A DNA stretch of 64,000 bases from DASQZT01 sp963728965. GTDB taxonomy: Bacteria > Acidobacteriota > Terriglobia > Bryobacterales > Bryobacteraceae. The position numbers were made by a program, and so were the translations under genes. Below the pieces are notes generated by a model. It saw only the letters and a program-made list of their open reading frames with translations. It ran no database searches and was not told where the DNA came from. How positions within the stretch are numbered: position 1 is the stretch's first letter; the number at the start of each line of letters is the position of its first letter. The DNA lies in the NCBI GenBank assembly GCA_963728965.1, contig CAVSMH010000005.1, positions 253,802 through 317,801 on the forward strand, given 5' to 3'. Positions 1 to 8,282 of the stretch are shown piece by piece.

Positions 1-693
1 GGTATCGATGCCGGAGGAGATCAGCACGATGGCTTTGCGTCCCTCGATACCGGACATGCGTTCGGCGGTGTCGGTGATCGCGTCAAAGAGATTCGCTTCG
101 CTCCAGGCCGCGATCTGGAGCCGCGAGAGGGCCTCCTGGGTCTTGGACCGATCGGTGGTGAAGTCGCTCAGGATTTCGGGCTTGATGTCGTACGCCACTA
201 CTGCCACGTAGTCTTCGGGTTTCAGCGTGCTGGCGAAGCCCCAGGCAAGTTGCAGCGTTTCATACCAGGCTGGGCCCCAGTACTGCTGGAACTTGTTGCT
301 GAACTCGATGACCATGGCAACCGTCATCGGCGCTTCACCGACGGTGACGTTTTGAATGGGCTGCGGCACGTTGTCTTCAAGGACGCGGAAGTTTCCCTTG
401 GGAATGCCGGGAATGAAACGGCCCTTATTATCGATTACGGCCACGTCGACGGTGACGACATCAACATCGCTTTTGAACGTCGCAATATCACCCTCGATCT
501 TGTCCTTCTTGTTGTACTGGGAAGGAATCTTGGGGAGGCCGCTATCGCCCTTCTTGTCGGCGTCCGGCTTGCGAGGCTTAGCGACGGTCGACCCCGTATC
601 CCGGACCGGACCCTGTTCCTGGGCGATGAGCCAGCCGGCCGCAGTCACGACAAGTGCGGCAGCGCACAAACGATGGATGGTAGGGGGTCGCAT
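1..693 (-). CDS. VWFA-type acidobacterial secreted protein (3' end beyond window)
   Basis: The first 231 codons are present; the gene runs off the window start. The ATG at 693 begins a Sec-type signal (MRPPTIHRLCAAALVVTAAG, then WLIAQ). A charged Lys/Asp-rich linker follows, then a beta-rich segment (VVTVDVAVIDNKGRFIPGI; FRVLEDNVPQPIQNV) and the start of a von Willebrand A fold (PMTVAMVIEFSNK; ...GRKAIVLISSGID). This order is typical of the secreted VWFA-related family that is abundant in Acidobacteria, whose function is unknown. The usual MIDAS triad DxSxS reads ExSNK here, so metal binding is doubtful. It lies 66 bp downstream of the rhomboid gene on the same strand. Confidence 0.8.
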   Translation of the reverse strand, partial: MRPPTIHRLCAAALVVTAAGWLIAQEQGPVRDTGSTVAKPRKPDADKKGDSGLPKIPSQYNKKDKIEGDIATFKSDVDVVTVDVAVIDNKGRFIPGIPKGNFRVLEDNVPQPIQNVTVGEAPMTVAMVIEFSNKFQQYWGPAWYETLQLAWGFASTLKPEDYVAVVAYDIKPEILSDFTTDRSKTQEALSRLQIAAWSEANLFDAITDTAERMSGIEGRKAIVLISSGIDT

Positions 694-759
694 AAGCGTA
701 TGTCTCGACGTAACTATATCAGAAGACGCGTCCGCCAGCCGTAGCGTTGCGGTTGTCCG

Positions 760-1524
760 TTAGTTTACCCACGGCCCCTTGCCGCCGTGTTTGCGCATGT
801 AAACCTGGAACTTACGCTTGGCTCGCTGAAGCTTCCACTGGTTGTACGCACCGCGCACGTCGGGCATGTGGAAGAGTGGCCCGGCGACGCGCCGGCGGCG
901 GCCCATCCGGGACTTCAGGTACACGTAACCAAACGCCATGCCGCCGAGGTGCGCCACGGTGCTGACCCCCGTGTTGGGACCGAAGGTCAACAGTAGTTCA
1001 ATGGCGGCGTAGATCATCACCATGTACTTGGCTTTGATGGGAAAGAGAAAACTCATCAGCACGGTTTGGTTGGGGTACAGAACGCCAAAGGCCACCAACA
1101 GTCCGAAGATCGCACCGGAAGCGCCGATGGTGGGAACACCCCAGTCGCCGATGGCCATGTTGCCCAGCAGCACGCAGACGCCGGCGGCAATTCCGCAGAG
1201 GAAATAGTACTTAAGGAACTGACGGGTTCCCCAGTCGCTTTCGAGTTGTATGCCGAACATCCACAGCGTCAGCATGTTGAACAGCAGGTGCAGCACGCCG
1301 CCGTGCAGGAACATGTAGGTGAAAAGCTGCCACACGAACAAGTTCCGAACGGCACCCTCGGCACTGAGCGCGAGCAGCGCGGTCATATGGCGCTGCAACG
1401 CCGTTCCCCCGGCAAGATAATACACGATGAAGGCGGCGGTGTTGCTGAGCAGCAGCCATTTGACGCCTGTGGGGAAGTAACCGGAGAAGCCTAATGTTCT
1501 GTACCTGAACCCTCGTTGCGGCAT
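760..1524 (-). CDS. Rhomboid family intramembrane serine protease
   Basis: 254-residue polytopic membrane protein. The core rhomboid signatures are present: HGGVLHLLFN (His79/Asn83, second-helix HxxxN), GASGAIFG with the nucleophile Ser136, and AHLGGMAFGY with catalytic His192. The Ser-His dyad therefore looks intact. About six hydrophobic helices span residues 20-205, followed by a basic cytosolic tail with an RRRRR stretch. The family cleaves transmembrane substrates within the membrane; the substrate cannot be told from sequence. The upstream gene on the same strand is a small membrane protein (stop at 1621) and the downstream gene is the VWFA protein, so a short co-directional group is possible. 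Confidence 0.9.
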   Translation of the reverse strand: MPQRGFRYRTLGFSGYFPTGVKWLLLSNTAAFIVYYLAGGTALQRHMTALLALSAEGAVRNLFVWQLFTYMFLHGGVLHLLFNMLTLWMFGIQLESDWGTRQFLKYYFLCGIAAGVCVLLGNMAIGDWGVPTIGASGAIFGLLVAFGVLYPNQTVLMSFLFPIKAKYMVMIYAAIELLLTFGPNTGVSTVAHLGGMAFGYVYLKSRMGRRRRVAGPLFHMPDVRGAYNQWKLQRAKRKFQVYMRKHGGKGPWVN

Positions 1525-1620
1525 GGCGGGTCTCTATGAAGCTAGAATATCAGATGAAGGGATGAGAACCGTTCGCCGGCCGCGCAAACTCGCGGGCAGG
1601 CGGGCTCCGCATGCGCGGGA

Positions 1621-1935
1621 TTACACGGCATTTTGACGCCGCGCAACGTCAGAAGGCAGGGGTGTCTCCACCTTGCCATAGCGATTCAGAAGGTGGGAAC
1701 ACAATTGGAGCAGAATCGCCGCGCCGAGCCAGACCTGCCAGTGGGAGAACAACCCTTCTGGAATGGCAAACCTATTGGTCCAGTTCAGATCGGCGGCGAT
1801 CCGCCACAACCCGAGCACACACGCCACCGCCGCCGAGGGGGTGAGCAACGCAGCCAAAGTCAACGCCACTCGCTTGCTTTTTCCGCGCTTCCGGAGGAAC
1901 TTATAACCTTTGCCTAAGCGGATCCGCAGCACCAT
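1621..1935 (-). CDS. Small two-helix membrane protein, unknown function
   Basis: 104 residues with a strongly basic N-terminus (RLGKGYKFLRKRGKSKR) followed by two hydrophobic segments at about 24-47 and 68-85. This predicts an inner-membrane protein with a positive cytosolic N-terminus. I do not recognise a family. It sits 96 bp upstream of the rhomboid gene on the same strand and is divergent, across 67 bp, from the oxidoreductase at 2003. The amino-acid composition and membrane topology make it more credible than a chance ORF. Confidence 0.55.
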   Translation of the reverse strand: MVLRIRLGKGYKFLRKRGKSKRVALTLAALLTPSAAVACVLGLWRIAADLNWTNRFAIPEGLFSHWQVWLGAAILLQLCSHLLNRYGKVETPLPSDVARRQNAV

Positions 1936-2002
1936 GTCCGTTCGATCCCAATCTAACAGCTTTTTGCGTTAGATTATACATTTCGACAGAAACGAGGAAC
2001 TC

Positions 2003-3169
2003 ATGAAAAGATTGAAAACCGCAGTCTTCGGCACGGGCTTCGTGGGCCGGGTCCACCTGGAGGGCATCCGCCGGGTGGGGCACGTGGAACTTGCCGCGAT
2101 CGGCGAACCGCAGATCGAGAAGGCTAGACAACTCGCCGCCGAATTCGGCGTCGAAAGGACGGAAGCGGACTACCACAAGATCCTGGACGATCCCTCGATC
2201 GATGCGGTGCATGTGTGCACGCCTAACTTCATGCATTTCCCGATCGCCAAAGACGCGCTGCTGGCGGGGAAGCACGTGCTTTGCGAAAAACCGCTGGCCA
2301 CCTCGGTGGAACAGGCGCGGGAACTGGTGGCGCTCGCCGCCCGGCTGAAGCGCCGCAATGCCACTTTCCACAACCTGCGCTACTACCCCTTGGTGCAGCA
2401 CATGCGTCGCATGCGCGAGGCGGGCGACCTGGGCGAGATCCTGGTAGTGCAGGGCACCTATTCGCAGGATTGGCTGTTGTACGAAACAGACTGGAACTGG
2501 CGGCTGGTTTCGAAGGAGAACGGTCCCTCGCGATGCCTGGCCGACATCGGCTCGCACTGGTGCGACATGGCGGAACACGTCACCGGGCTGCGCATCAGCT
2601 CGGTGTGCGCCGACCTTCAGACGGTCCACAAAATACGCAAGCAGCCCAAGGGGCCCATCGAGACGTTCGCCGGCAAAACGCTGCGTCCGGAGGATTACAT
2701 CGAGACACCCATCGATACGGAAGACTTCGCAGCGGTGGTGTTCCGGATGGGCGAGCGCACGCGCGGCGCGTTCACGGCGAGCCAGGTCTCGGCGGGACGG
2801 AAGAACCGGCTGAACCTCGAAATCTACGGCACCAAAGGCGGCGTGTCCTGGGACCAGGAGCGTCCCGACGAGTTGTGGATCGGACAGCGCAACTCGAACA
2901 ACCAGATCATCGTGAAAGACCCGTCGCTGTTGAAGGAAAGGGCGCGGCCGTTTGCCGACCTGCCGGGCGGCCATAGCGAGGGCTACGACGACACGTTCAA
3001 ACAGGTATTCCGCCGCTTCTATCAATCGATCGCCGACCCGGAAGCCGAGCCGGAGTACCCGCAATTCGCCGACGGCCTGCGCCAGTTGACCATTCTCGAA
3101 GCGGAACTCGAGAGCAACGCCAAGCGCGGCTGGGTGGACGTGCCGGCCGGACAGACAGCCGCGGCGTAA
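2003..3169 (+). CDS. Gfo/Idh/MocA family oxidoreductase
   Basis: 388 residues with an N-terminal Rossmann fold (FGTGFVGRVHLEG, residues 9-21) and the family signature CEKPLA with Lys96 at residues 94-99, followed by the alpha/beta C-terminal domain. The family oxidises or reduces sugars, inositols or related polyols with NAD(P). There is no signal peptide, unlike the two paralogues at 37202 and 43693, so this one is cytosolic. The start is supported by GAGG 7 nt upstream. It has no co-directional partner, and degraded gene remnants follow immediately. The substrate is not inferable. Confidence 0.9.
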   Translation: MKRLKTAVFGTGFVGRVHLEGIRRVGHVELAAIGEPQIEKARQLAAEFGVERTEADYHKILDDPSIDAVHVCTPNFMHFPIAKDALLAGKHVLCEKPLATSVEQARELVALAARLKRRNATFHNLRYYPLVQHMRRMREAGDLGEILVVQGTYSQDWLLYETDWNWRLVSKENGPSRCLADIGSHWCDMAEHVTGLRISSVCADLQTVHKIRKQPKGPIETFAGKTLRPEDYIETPIDTEDFAAVVFRMGERTRGAFTASQVSAGRKNRLNLEIYGTKGGVSWDQERPDELWIGQRNSNNQIIVKDPSLLKERARPFADLPGGHSEGYDDTFKQVFRRFYQSIADPEAEPEYPQFADGLRQLTILEAELESNAKRGWVDVPAGQTAAA

Positions 3170-3228
3170 GACCAGACCTTCCCCGGAGGGACGGACTCCA
3201 TCACCCGCACTCCTGGTCGGGGTGGTGC

Positions 3229-3363
3229 AGCCTGTTGCGAAAGACGTTCGCGGCGGGCGGATTGCTTGCCGATCAACTGTACGGCACCAATCCTTACAAT
3301 CCCGCCATGACGCTGTCCGCGATCCTGACGCTCGGATTCTCGGCGCTGGTGGCATCCCTGGTA
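3229..3363 (+). pseudogene. C-terminal scrap of an ABC permease (MacB/FtsX type)
   Basis: In the frame of position 3229 the translation reads CSLLRKTFAAGGLLADQLYG, then TNPYNPAMTLSAILTLGFSA and LVASL. This matches the last transmembrane stretch of acidobacterial duplicated orphan permeases ('LYG...P..T..A...L...ALVAS.IPARRA'). The motif that should follow is missing, and the reading frame passes directly into the serine-hydrolase remnant. No start codon or N-terminal part is present. It is probably the junction of a deletion that joined two unrelated gene ends. Confidence 0.5.
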
Positions 3364-3788
3364 CGGTGTTACCGACGCGCGGCGGGGCGGTAGTGGCGCT
3401 GTCGAATCAGGACGGAATGAACCTGGTGGCGCCGCTGATGCGCCAGATGGCGACCCTGGCATTTCTGCCGGACCAGCCGCCGCCCTCGGAGAAGGAGACG
3501 CAGCGAGTCAGGGCGGTGCTGGAGGGACTGCGGCAGGGCAGGATCGACCGGACACAATTCACGGCGAACGCCAACGCCTATTTCAGCCAGACGGCGTTGC
3601 GCGATTTGAAGGCATCGCTGGGCGGCCTGGGCAAACTCCAGGCGGTGACGCTATCGGGCGACAATCTGCGCGGCGGGATGGCGCATCGTTCGTACCGCGC
3701 TCAGTTCGCCAAGAAGACCATGACGCTGAACATCTATGTCGTCGCGGACGGCCGGTTCGAGCAGTTCTTGGTGGAAGAGCAACTGTAA
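3342..3788 (+). pseudogene. C-terminal remnant of a beta-lactamase-like serine hydrolase
   Basis: From about 3348 one frame reads GGIPGTVLPTRGGAVVALSN followed by QDG. This is the end of the class-C beta-lactamase-like fold, where an HGG..PG loop is followed by a strand ending in LSNQDG. An approximately 110-residue accessory C-terminal domain follows (ETQRVRAVLEGLRQGRIDRT; FTANANAYFSQTALRDL; ending in FLVEEQL), common in secreted acidobacterial serine hydrolases. The catalytic SxxK and YxN regions are absent. The conserved His before GG is Ala. The ORF can be opened upstream only through unrelated sequence, so I treat it as a truncated pseudogene. Confidence 0.6.
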
Positions 3789-3812
3789 GACCCGGCAGGC
3801 TGCGCCCTGCGA

Positions 3813-4997
3813 TCAATGGATAACGGTGTTCGCCATGCGCGGATCGTCGAACTCGGTGTGATCGCCGGCTTTTTTGCCGGGCACCGGCAGGAGGCGGGCG
3901 GCCAGGGGCTTGCGCCACTTATAAGCCAGGGTGGCGACATCGCCCAGGATGCGCGCGATCTGCTCCTCGGAAGTGTCGCCGGGGAGCGGCACCGTGTCCA
4001 CGCCGCCGGCGCACACGGCGGAATAGGCCAGCAGGGAGTCCAGCGTGTAGGTGCCTTCGGCCCAGCGTTTCGCGAGCAGATTATCTTCGAGAACGGGTAC
4101 CATGAGGCCCGCATATCCGACACGCTTCACCGGCACTGACTGTACGGAGCGAGTGATGATGGCGGCGGCAGTCATGGTGCCGGAGGCTCCGAACGGCGCA
4201 CCGGTAAAGGCCTCGATGGCGCGTCCGATGGACACGTCGCCGAGGGGCGCCGGCGTGGGGTCGATACCGGCGTAGGTCCAGCCGCTGGAGGCCGCGATGC
4301 GAGTGGCCACTGCCTCGATTTCGCGCAGAGGCCGGGCCAGTGCCGCCGATAGTTGTTTCTCCGCCTCGCCCGGTTCACGGTAGTGGGAGAAGACGTCCGC
4401 CACCACGTTGGCGCCCTCCGTGCCGACAGCGAACGCCCGCCCGGCTCCGAAGTGATACGCGCCGGGGAAGAACGGCCCGTAGGGCTTGACCATGGCGGTG
4501 GCGGCGAAGTTGAAGTTGCCGCTGCCGTGCGGGCTTCGCGTGGCGACATTCCGGATAAGCCGGGCGGCGTCCCGTATGGCGCTCCAGTGGATGCCGTCCT
4601 CGCCTGCGATGATCATGCTGGCATTGAGGCGGGTTTCGGCGAGGACGCTCGCCATGAGGTCGAGATTCGATTGGTCCAGCAGCCCGATATTGGGTGCGAA
4701 TCTCAGCGTAACGGACAGGTCGCTCAATTTGTGGAAAAACGCCAGAGCCTCCTCCCGCCGCATGCCGCGCATGTATTGCGCCGAGGGCTGGGTGACGATA
4801 CGAACGCCCTCCACGTCGAAACCGGCCGCGCGATAGGCTTCCCGGGCACGGTTCAGAAACTTCATGGTGTCGTCCACCTGGGCCGCATACCCCTTCGCGT
4901 CGATCTGGATGAACGCCGTGATGGCGCGCACTTTGGGCCGGCTGTCCGCCGCCAATGCCTGCGAGGCCAAAAGGAGAGCCAGGAGCTCAAGTCGCAT
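3813..4997 (-). CDS. DUF711 family secreted protein
   Basis: 394 residues. The start at 4997 gives a clear Sec signal (MRLELLALLLASQALA then ADS), so the longer upstream extension is rejected. The body matches the DUF711/UPF0210 family, with conserved blocks such as GGVDTVPLPGDTSEEQIARI and GIDPTPAP. Known family members are cytoplasmic and of unknown biochemical role; an exported version implies an envelope location. It converges with the serine-hydrolase remnant and is divergent from the GT2 gene with only 24 bp between the start codons. Confidence 0.8.
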   Translation of the reverse strand: MRLELLALLLASQALAADSRPKVRAITAFIQIDAKGYAAQVDDTMKFLNRAREAYRAAGFDVEGVRIVTQPSAQYMRGMRREEALAFFHKLSDLSVTLRFAPNIGLLDQSNLDLMASVLAETRLNASMIIAGEDGIHWSAIRDAARLIRNVATRSPHGSGNFNFAATAMVKPYGPFFPGAYHFGAGRAFAVGTEGANVVADVFSHYREPGEAEKQLSAALARPLREIEAVATRIAASSGWTYAGIDPTPAPLGDVSIGRAIEAFTGAPFGASGTMTAAAIITRSVQSVPVKRVGYAGLMVPVLEDNLLAKRWAEGTYTLDSLLAYSAVCAGGVDTVPLPGDTSEEQIARILGDVATLAYKWRKPLAARLLPVPGKKAGDHTEFDDPRMANTVIH

Positions 4998-5021
4998 GCG
5001 TCGTTTTATACCACACCCAGT

Positions 5022-5909
5022 ATGGTGTTCCGGGGTGGCCTCGCGCGCTATCCTAATGGCTTGACGCCACAACCGAATCCCGAACAGGAGAAGGCACCGC
5101 CACGTGCCTCGGTGGCCGTGGTTTCCCATAACCGGCTCGAGCTGTTGCAGCGGTGCCTGGAATCTCTCGAGAAATCGGAACAACGCGACCGGATCCAGAT
5201 CATCGTCGTGGATAACGGCTCAAGCGACGGCAGCGCCCAACTGGACGCGCGGCTCCCAAACACTCAGTTTATCCGCCTGCCGAAGAATTTCGGTCTGACT
5301 AAGGCGATGAATCTCGGCTGGCGGGCCGCGGACGCCAGCTACGTGCTCTTCCTGCACGACGACACCGAAGTGGAACCGGCCACCGTGGTGCGCCTGGCCG
5401 AAGTTCTCGACCAGAACCCGGATGTGGGAGCGGTCTGCCCCCTGCTGGTGGACGAACTGGGCCGGCCCGCTCCGCAATTGGGGAACTTGCCTCCCGATGG
5501 CCAGTGGCGGCCGGCTGCAGCGGCGGAGGGAGCGCCGATCTCGGTCGAATACCCGCGCGGCGCCGCGCTGATGATGCGGGTGGGACTAATCAAAGCGGTC
5601 CGCCAAATCGATGAGCGCTACGGCCAGTTCGGCGCCGATGCCGACCTGGCCATCCAGATCCGCCGCAGCGGCAAGAAAATCCTGCTCATTCCGGACGCCC
5701 GCGTCCGCCACTACGGCGACCGAGGGTATTCGGCTTTGGAGCAGGCCGACTTCCTGCTGGCGCGTTCGGTTTACCTGAGCAAATACAAGGGATTCGGAGC
5801 GGGGCTCGGGGCGCGGGTGGCGGCCATCTTCGGCCCGCTCGCGTCGTTCCATCTGGGCGAGTTCAAGTACACCATCTCCGGGCAGAAGATCGACGGCACG
5901 CAACCCTGA
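5022..5909 (+). CDS. Family 2 (GT-A fold) glycosyltransferase
   Basis: 295 residues if started at the ATG 5022; a later start (for example the TTG near 5058) would also leave a complete domain. The fold begins at RASVAVVSHNRLELLQRCLE, and IIVVDNGSSDGS and the DxD-like metal/nucleotide site FLHDDTE follow. The acceptor half contains PRGAALMMRVGLI and FGADADLAIQIRRSG. It resembles rhamnosyltransferase-like GT2 enzymes of surface polysaccharide synthesis. It stands alone here. The 24-bp gap to the divergent DUF711 start leaves little room for a promoter, which favours a downstream start. Confidence 0.8.
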   Translation: MVFRGGLARYPNGLTPQPNPEQEKAPPRASVAVVSHNRLELLQRCLESLEKSEQRDRIQIIVVDNGSSDGSAQLDARLPNTQFIRLPKNFGLTKAMNLGWRAADASYVLFLHDDTEVEPATVVRLAEVLDQNPDVGAVCPLLVDELGRPAPQLGNLPPDGQWRPAAAAEGAPISVEYPRGAALMMRVGLIKAVRQIDERYGQFGADADLAIQIRRSGKKILLIPDARVRHYGDRGYSALEQADFLLARSVYLSKYKGFGAGLGARVAAIFGPLASFHLGEFKYTISGQKIDGTQP

Positions 5910-5985
5910 CGAGGCACCGTTGCCGTTCGTTAGCGACGGCTGTTTACTTTCTGGTATCTGGTAGAGCGGCTGGGGTTTGGTTAGT

Positions 5986-6471
5986 ATGGACCGCATGGAT
6001 ACCCTGCTCTGGATCCTGCTGCCGGGCTTTGTGGCGCTGGCGTCCGGCGTGCTGTGCTGGTTCATCATGCAGTCCCGCATGGAGGTGAGGATGGCTGAAT
6101 TGCGGGAAAGCCTGGCCGCTGACCGCGGCGCGCTGGATGCGGAGAAGGAAGCCGTGAAAGTGTCGCTCGATACAGCCATGAGGGCCGCCGCAGAGACCGC
6201 CAAACGCCAGGCCCTGGACTCCTTCCTCGGTGAGTTGAACGTGGAGCAGCGCCATTACCTGAAAGAGAACCGCCTGCTGCTTCACAACCGCCGGACCCTG
6301 GTGTTGCAGGAGCGCATGTGTTTCCGCAATCTCCCGCTTTCCGACTGGATTGAGCACGAGATCGTCATGGAGGAAGGTGACGACGTCAACCGTCTGGTGC
6401 GGGATATGACGGTCTTCGACAAAGAGGTCGTCAATATCACCGAGATTCCGCGGCGCAAGCAACTGGCCTGA
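5986..6471 (+). CDS. Membrane-anchored coiled-coil protein, unknown function
   Basis: 161 residues from the ATG at 5986. One N-terminal transmembrane segment (LLWILLPGFVALASGVLCWF) is followed by a heptad-like charged helix (about residues 30-75, rich in Glu/Ala/Arg), then a compact C-terminal region (HYLKENRLLLHNRRTLVLQE). A bitopic protein with a cytosolic coiled coil is expected. I know homologous hypothetical proteins in Acidobacteria only in general terms and assign no function. It is followed 69 bp later by the cytochrome c gene on the same strand. Confidence 0.6.
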   Translation: MDRMDTLLWILLPGFVALASGVLCWFIMQSRMEVRMAELRESLAADRGALDAEKEAVKVSLDTAMRAAAETAKRQALDSFLGELNVEQRHYLKENRLLLHNRRTLVLQERMCFRNLPLSDWIEHEIVMEEGDDVNRLVRDMTVFDKEVVNITEIPRRKQLA

Positions 6472-6540
6472 TGCCCGGATGACGGTGATTCTGCTAAATC
6501 TTCCGGCGCGGGGTCTATGGCCCGCGGGGAAGATTGTAAG

Positions 6541-6873
6541 ATGAAGAGGATGAACCGATTTCGTGTTTGGGCGATCTGTATGACGCTGATGGGTGGATCT
6601 GGCGCGGTTTGGGCGGCGAAAGGCGATGCCGCGAAAGGAAAAGAAGTTTTTCAGCAGTGCGCCGTCTGCCACAATGCGGACAGTGACGAAAAGAAGATGG
6701 GGCCGGGGCTCAAGGGCCTCTTTAAGAAAGACAAGCTAACCAACGGAAAGAAGCCCACCGAAGCCAACGTGCGCACGAAGGTGGACGAGGGCGGCAACGG
6801 CATGCCGGCTTATAAAGACATGCTCAGCGACCAGGAGAAGGACGACCTGATCGCGTATTTGAAATCGCTGTAA
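6541..6873 (+). CDS. Small class I c-type cytochrome
   Basis: 110 residues. A signal peptide (ending GGSGAVWA) exports the protein to the periplasm. The haem-binding motif CAVCH (Cys40, Cys43, His44) is followed by MGPGLKGLF, and Met88 in GNGMPAYKDML is the likely sixth ligand. The C-terminus ends in the typical DDLIAYLKSL helix. It would act as a soluble monohaem electron carrier. The start at 6541 or the ATG at 6550 are both possible. A GC-rich hairpin lies immediately after the stop. Confidence 0.88.
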   Translation: MKRMNRFRVWAICMTLMGGSGAVWAAKGDAAKGKEVFQQCAVCHNADSDEKKMGPGLKGLFKKDKLTNGKKPTEANVRTKVDEGGNGMPAYKDMLSDQEKDDLIAYLKSL

Positions 6874-6879
6874 TGGGCG

Positions 6880-6900
6880 AGCCCGCCCCACGGGCGGGCT
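6880..6900. terminator. GC-rich hairpin between convergent genes
   Basis: AGCCCGCCC (6880-6888) can pair perfectly with GGGCGGGCT (6892-6900) around a 3-nt CAC loop, 6 bp after the cytochrome c stop. There is no clear T-run on either side, so it could be a bidirectional, weakly intrinsic terminator or simply an RNA 3'-end stabiliser between the convergent cytochrome and S41 genes. Confidence 0.5.
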
Positions 6901-6943
6901 TGGCTCACGCCTTCCCTTGCGCAGGGGGAGCCCCGGGACCAGC

Positions 6944-8167
6944 TTACGCCTTTGCGCCCAGGACTTCGAGCGCTTTCTTCACCACCGGGTCGTCCTCCAG
7001 CTTCTTTTTGAGCTGCTGTTGCTGCTGGTCGATGCTCTCGGGAAGCGGCTCGCCATTGTCGTCGTATTCGATCTGCGCGCTCTCGTCGGTAACCTGTTTT
7101 CCGGGAATCACCCTCGCATCCTGAATCGCTTTGCCGTTGGGCGTGTAGTACTTCGCCACGGACAGGATGATGGCGCCTCCGTCTTCCATGGTAATCGGCT
7201 TGCGCAGGGATGCGTCGCCATAGGTGGGCTCACCGACCGCTTCCGCGCGCTTGTTATCCATTAGGGCAGCCGCGAGAATCTCGGCGCCATCGGCGGTTCC
7301 GCGATTGGTCAGGACGGCCACTGGCAGATGGGTCACGGTCTTTGCGGGATCGGCATCAAAATCCTGCCGCGGCACACGCTGTCCCTGAAGGTACGTGATG
7401 CGACCCTTATCCAGAAACAGGTTCGCCACCGCAATGCCGTCCTCCGGACTCCCCACCGAGCAGTTGCGAACATCCACGAGCAACTTCTGCGCGCCGTCCT
7501 TCTGCAACTTCTGCAGGGCCGCGGAAACCTCCGTGACGTTAGCCGGGGACAAGGCGTCGATATTGATATAGCCCACTTGGTTGGGGAGCATGCGGCTCTC
7601 CACGTCGGGGAGGGTCAGGGCAGCGCGGGTCAGCTTTATGATCTGCGGTTCGGGCCGTCGAACCCGTACCACGCTGATATCCACCGTGCTGCCCGGGTCA
7701 CCCTGCAACAGCAGGCTGGCATAGGCCAGGGGCATGTCGCGGGTGGAAATCCCTTTGATACTCTCGATCATGTCGCCGGTGGAGAACCCGGCCTTGGCTG
7801 CCGGCGAATTGGCCAGCGCGCCCACTACCCCGAGATAGCCGAATTTCTTGGACAACACCAGGCCCACGTCGGCCCGCTTGAGGTCCTTCAGTTTCAGGTA
7901 TTCCTTATACTGGTCGGCATTGAGATAGCTGGCAAACGGGTCGATGGACTCGAGCAAGCCGTTCAAAGCACCCAGGGTCACGCCCTTCATATCGGGCTCT
8001 TCGACGTACTCTCCCTTAATATGGGCCACAACCTCGCTAAATACCCCGAGGTGCTTGTACGTGTCATCCGCTGAGGATGCGCCCCGGCCGAGCACACTCC
8101 CGATCAGGAGCAGAACCGTGAGGCACGTCGATGTGCTCACGACAAAATATTTGATACGGCTACTCAT
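6944..8167 (-). CDS. S41/PDZ C-terminal-processing-protease homologue, catalytic residues lost
   Basis: 407 residues: N-terminal signal or anchor (STSTCLTVLLLIGSVLG), helical lead (TYKHLGVFSEVVAHIKGEYV), PDZ domain (about 95-170, GYLGVVGALANSPAAKAGF) and the S41 core (GYINIDAL... to KYYTPNGKAIQDA). In the active-site strand, where CtpA-type enzymes have G-S/T-A-S-A-S-E, this protein reads GTADGAE, with Asp293 at the nucleophile position. 25 residues later, where the catalytic Lys lies in TFGKGS, it reads TYGDAS, with Asp318. The fold is otherwise intact, so this looks like a pseudoprotease, perhaps a periplasmic PDZ scaffold. The C-terminus has a five-Gln run and an acidic/basic helix. Confidence 0.85.
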   Translation of the reverse strand: MSSRIKYFVVSTSTCLTVLLLIGSVLGRGASSADDTYKHLGVFSEVVAHIKGEYVEEPDMKGVTLGALNGLLESIDPFASYLNADQYKEYLKLKDLKRADVGLVLSKKFGYLGVVGALANSPAAKAGFSTGDMIESIKGISTRDMPLAYASLLLQGDPGSTVDISVVRVRRPEPQIIKLTRAALTLPDVESRMLPNQVGYINIDALSPANVTEVSAALQKLQKDGAQKLLVDVRNCSVGSPEDGIAVANLFLDKGRITYLQGQRVPRQDFDADPAKTVTHLPVAVLTNRGTADGAEILAAALMDNKRAEAVGEPTYGDASLRKPITMEDGGAIILSVAKYYTPNGKAIQDARVIPGKQVTDESAQIEYDDNGEPLPESIDQQQQQLKKKLEDDPVVKKALEVLGAKA

Positions 8168-8282
8168 AGGTGTTGGAAAACTCCACGGGGCCTAGGAACC
8201 ATTATACTGCCGGGCAGCGAGAGACAGACTTCCCTTCCCTAAGCTTCAGAGTATTGGACGCGGCAGGCGCCGCTTCGGTTCT

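Noticed and set aside
7000..7040. CTG-rich short tandem repeat
   Set aside because: It only encodes the Gln run near the C-terminus of the S41-like protein.
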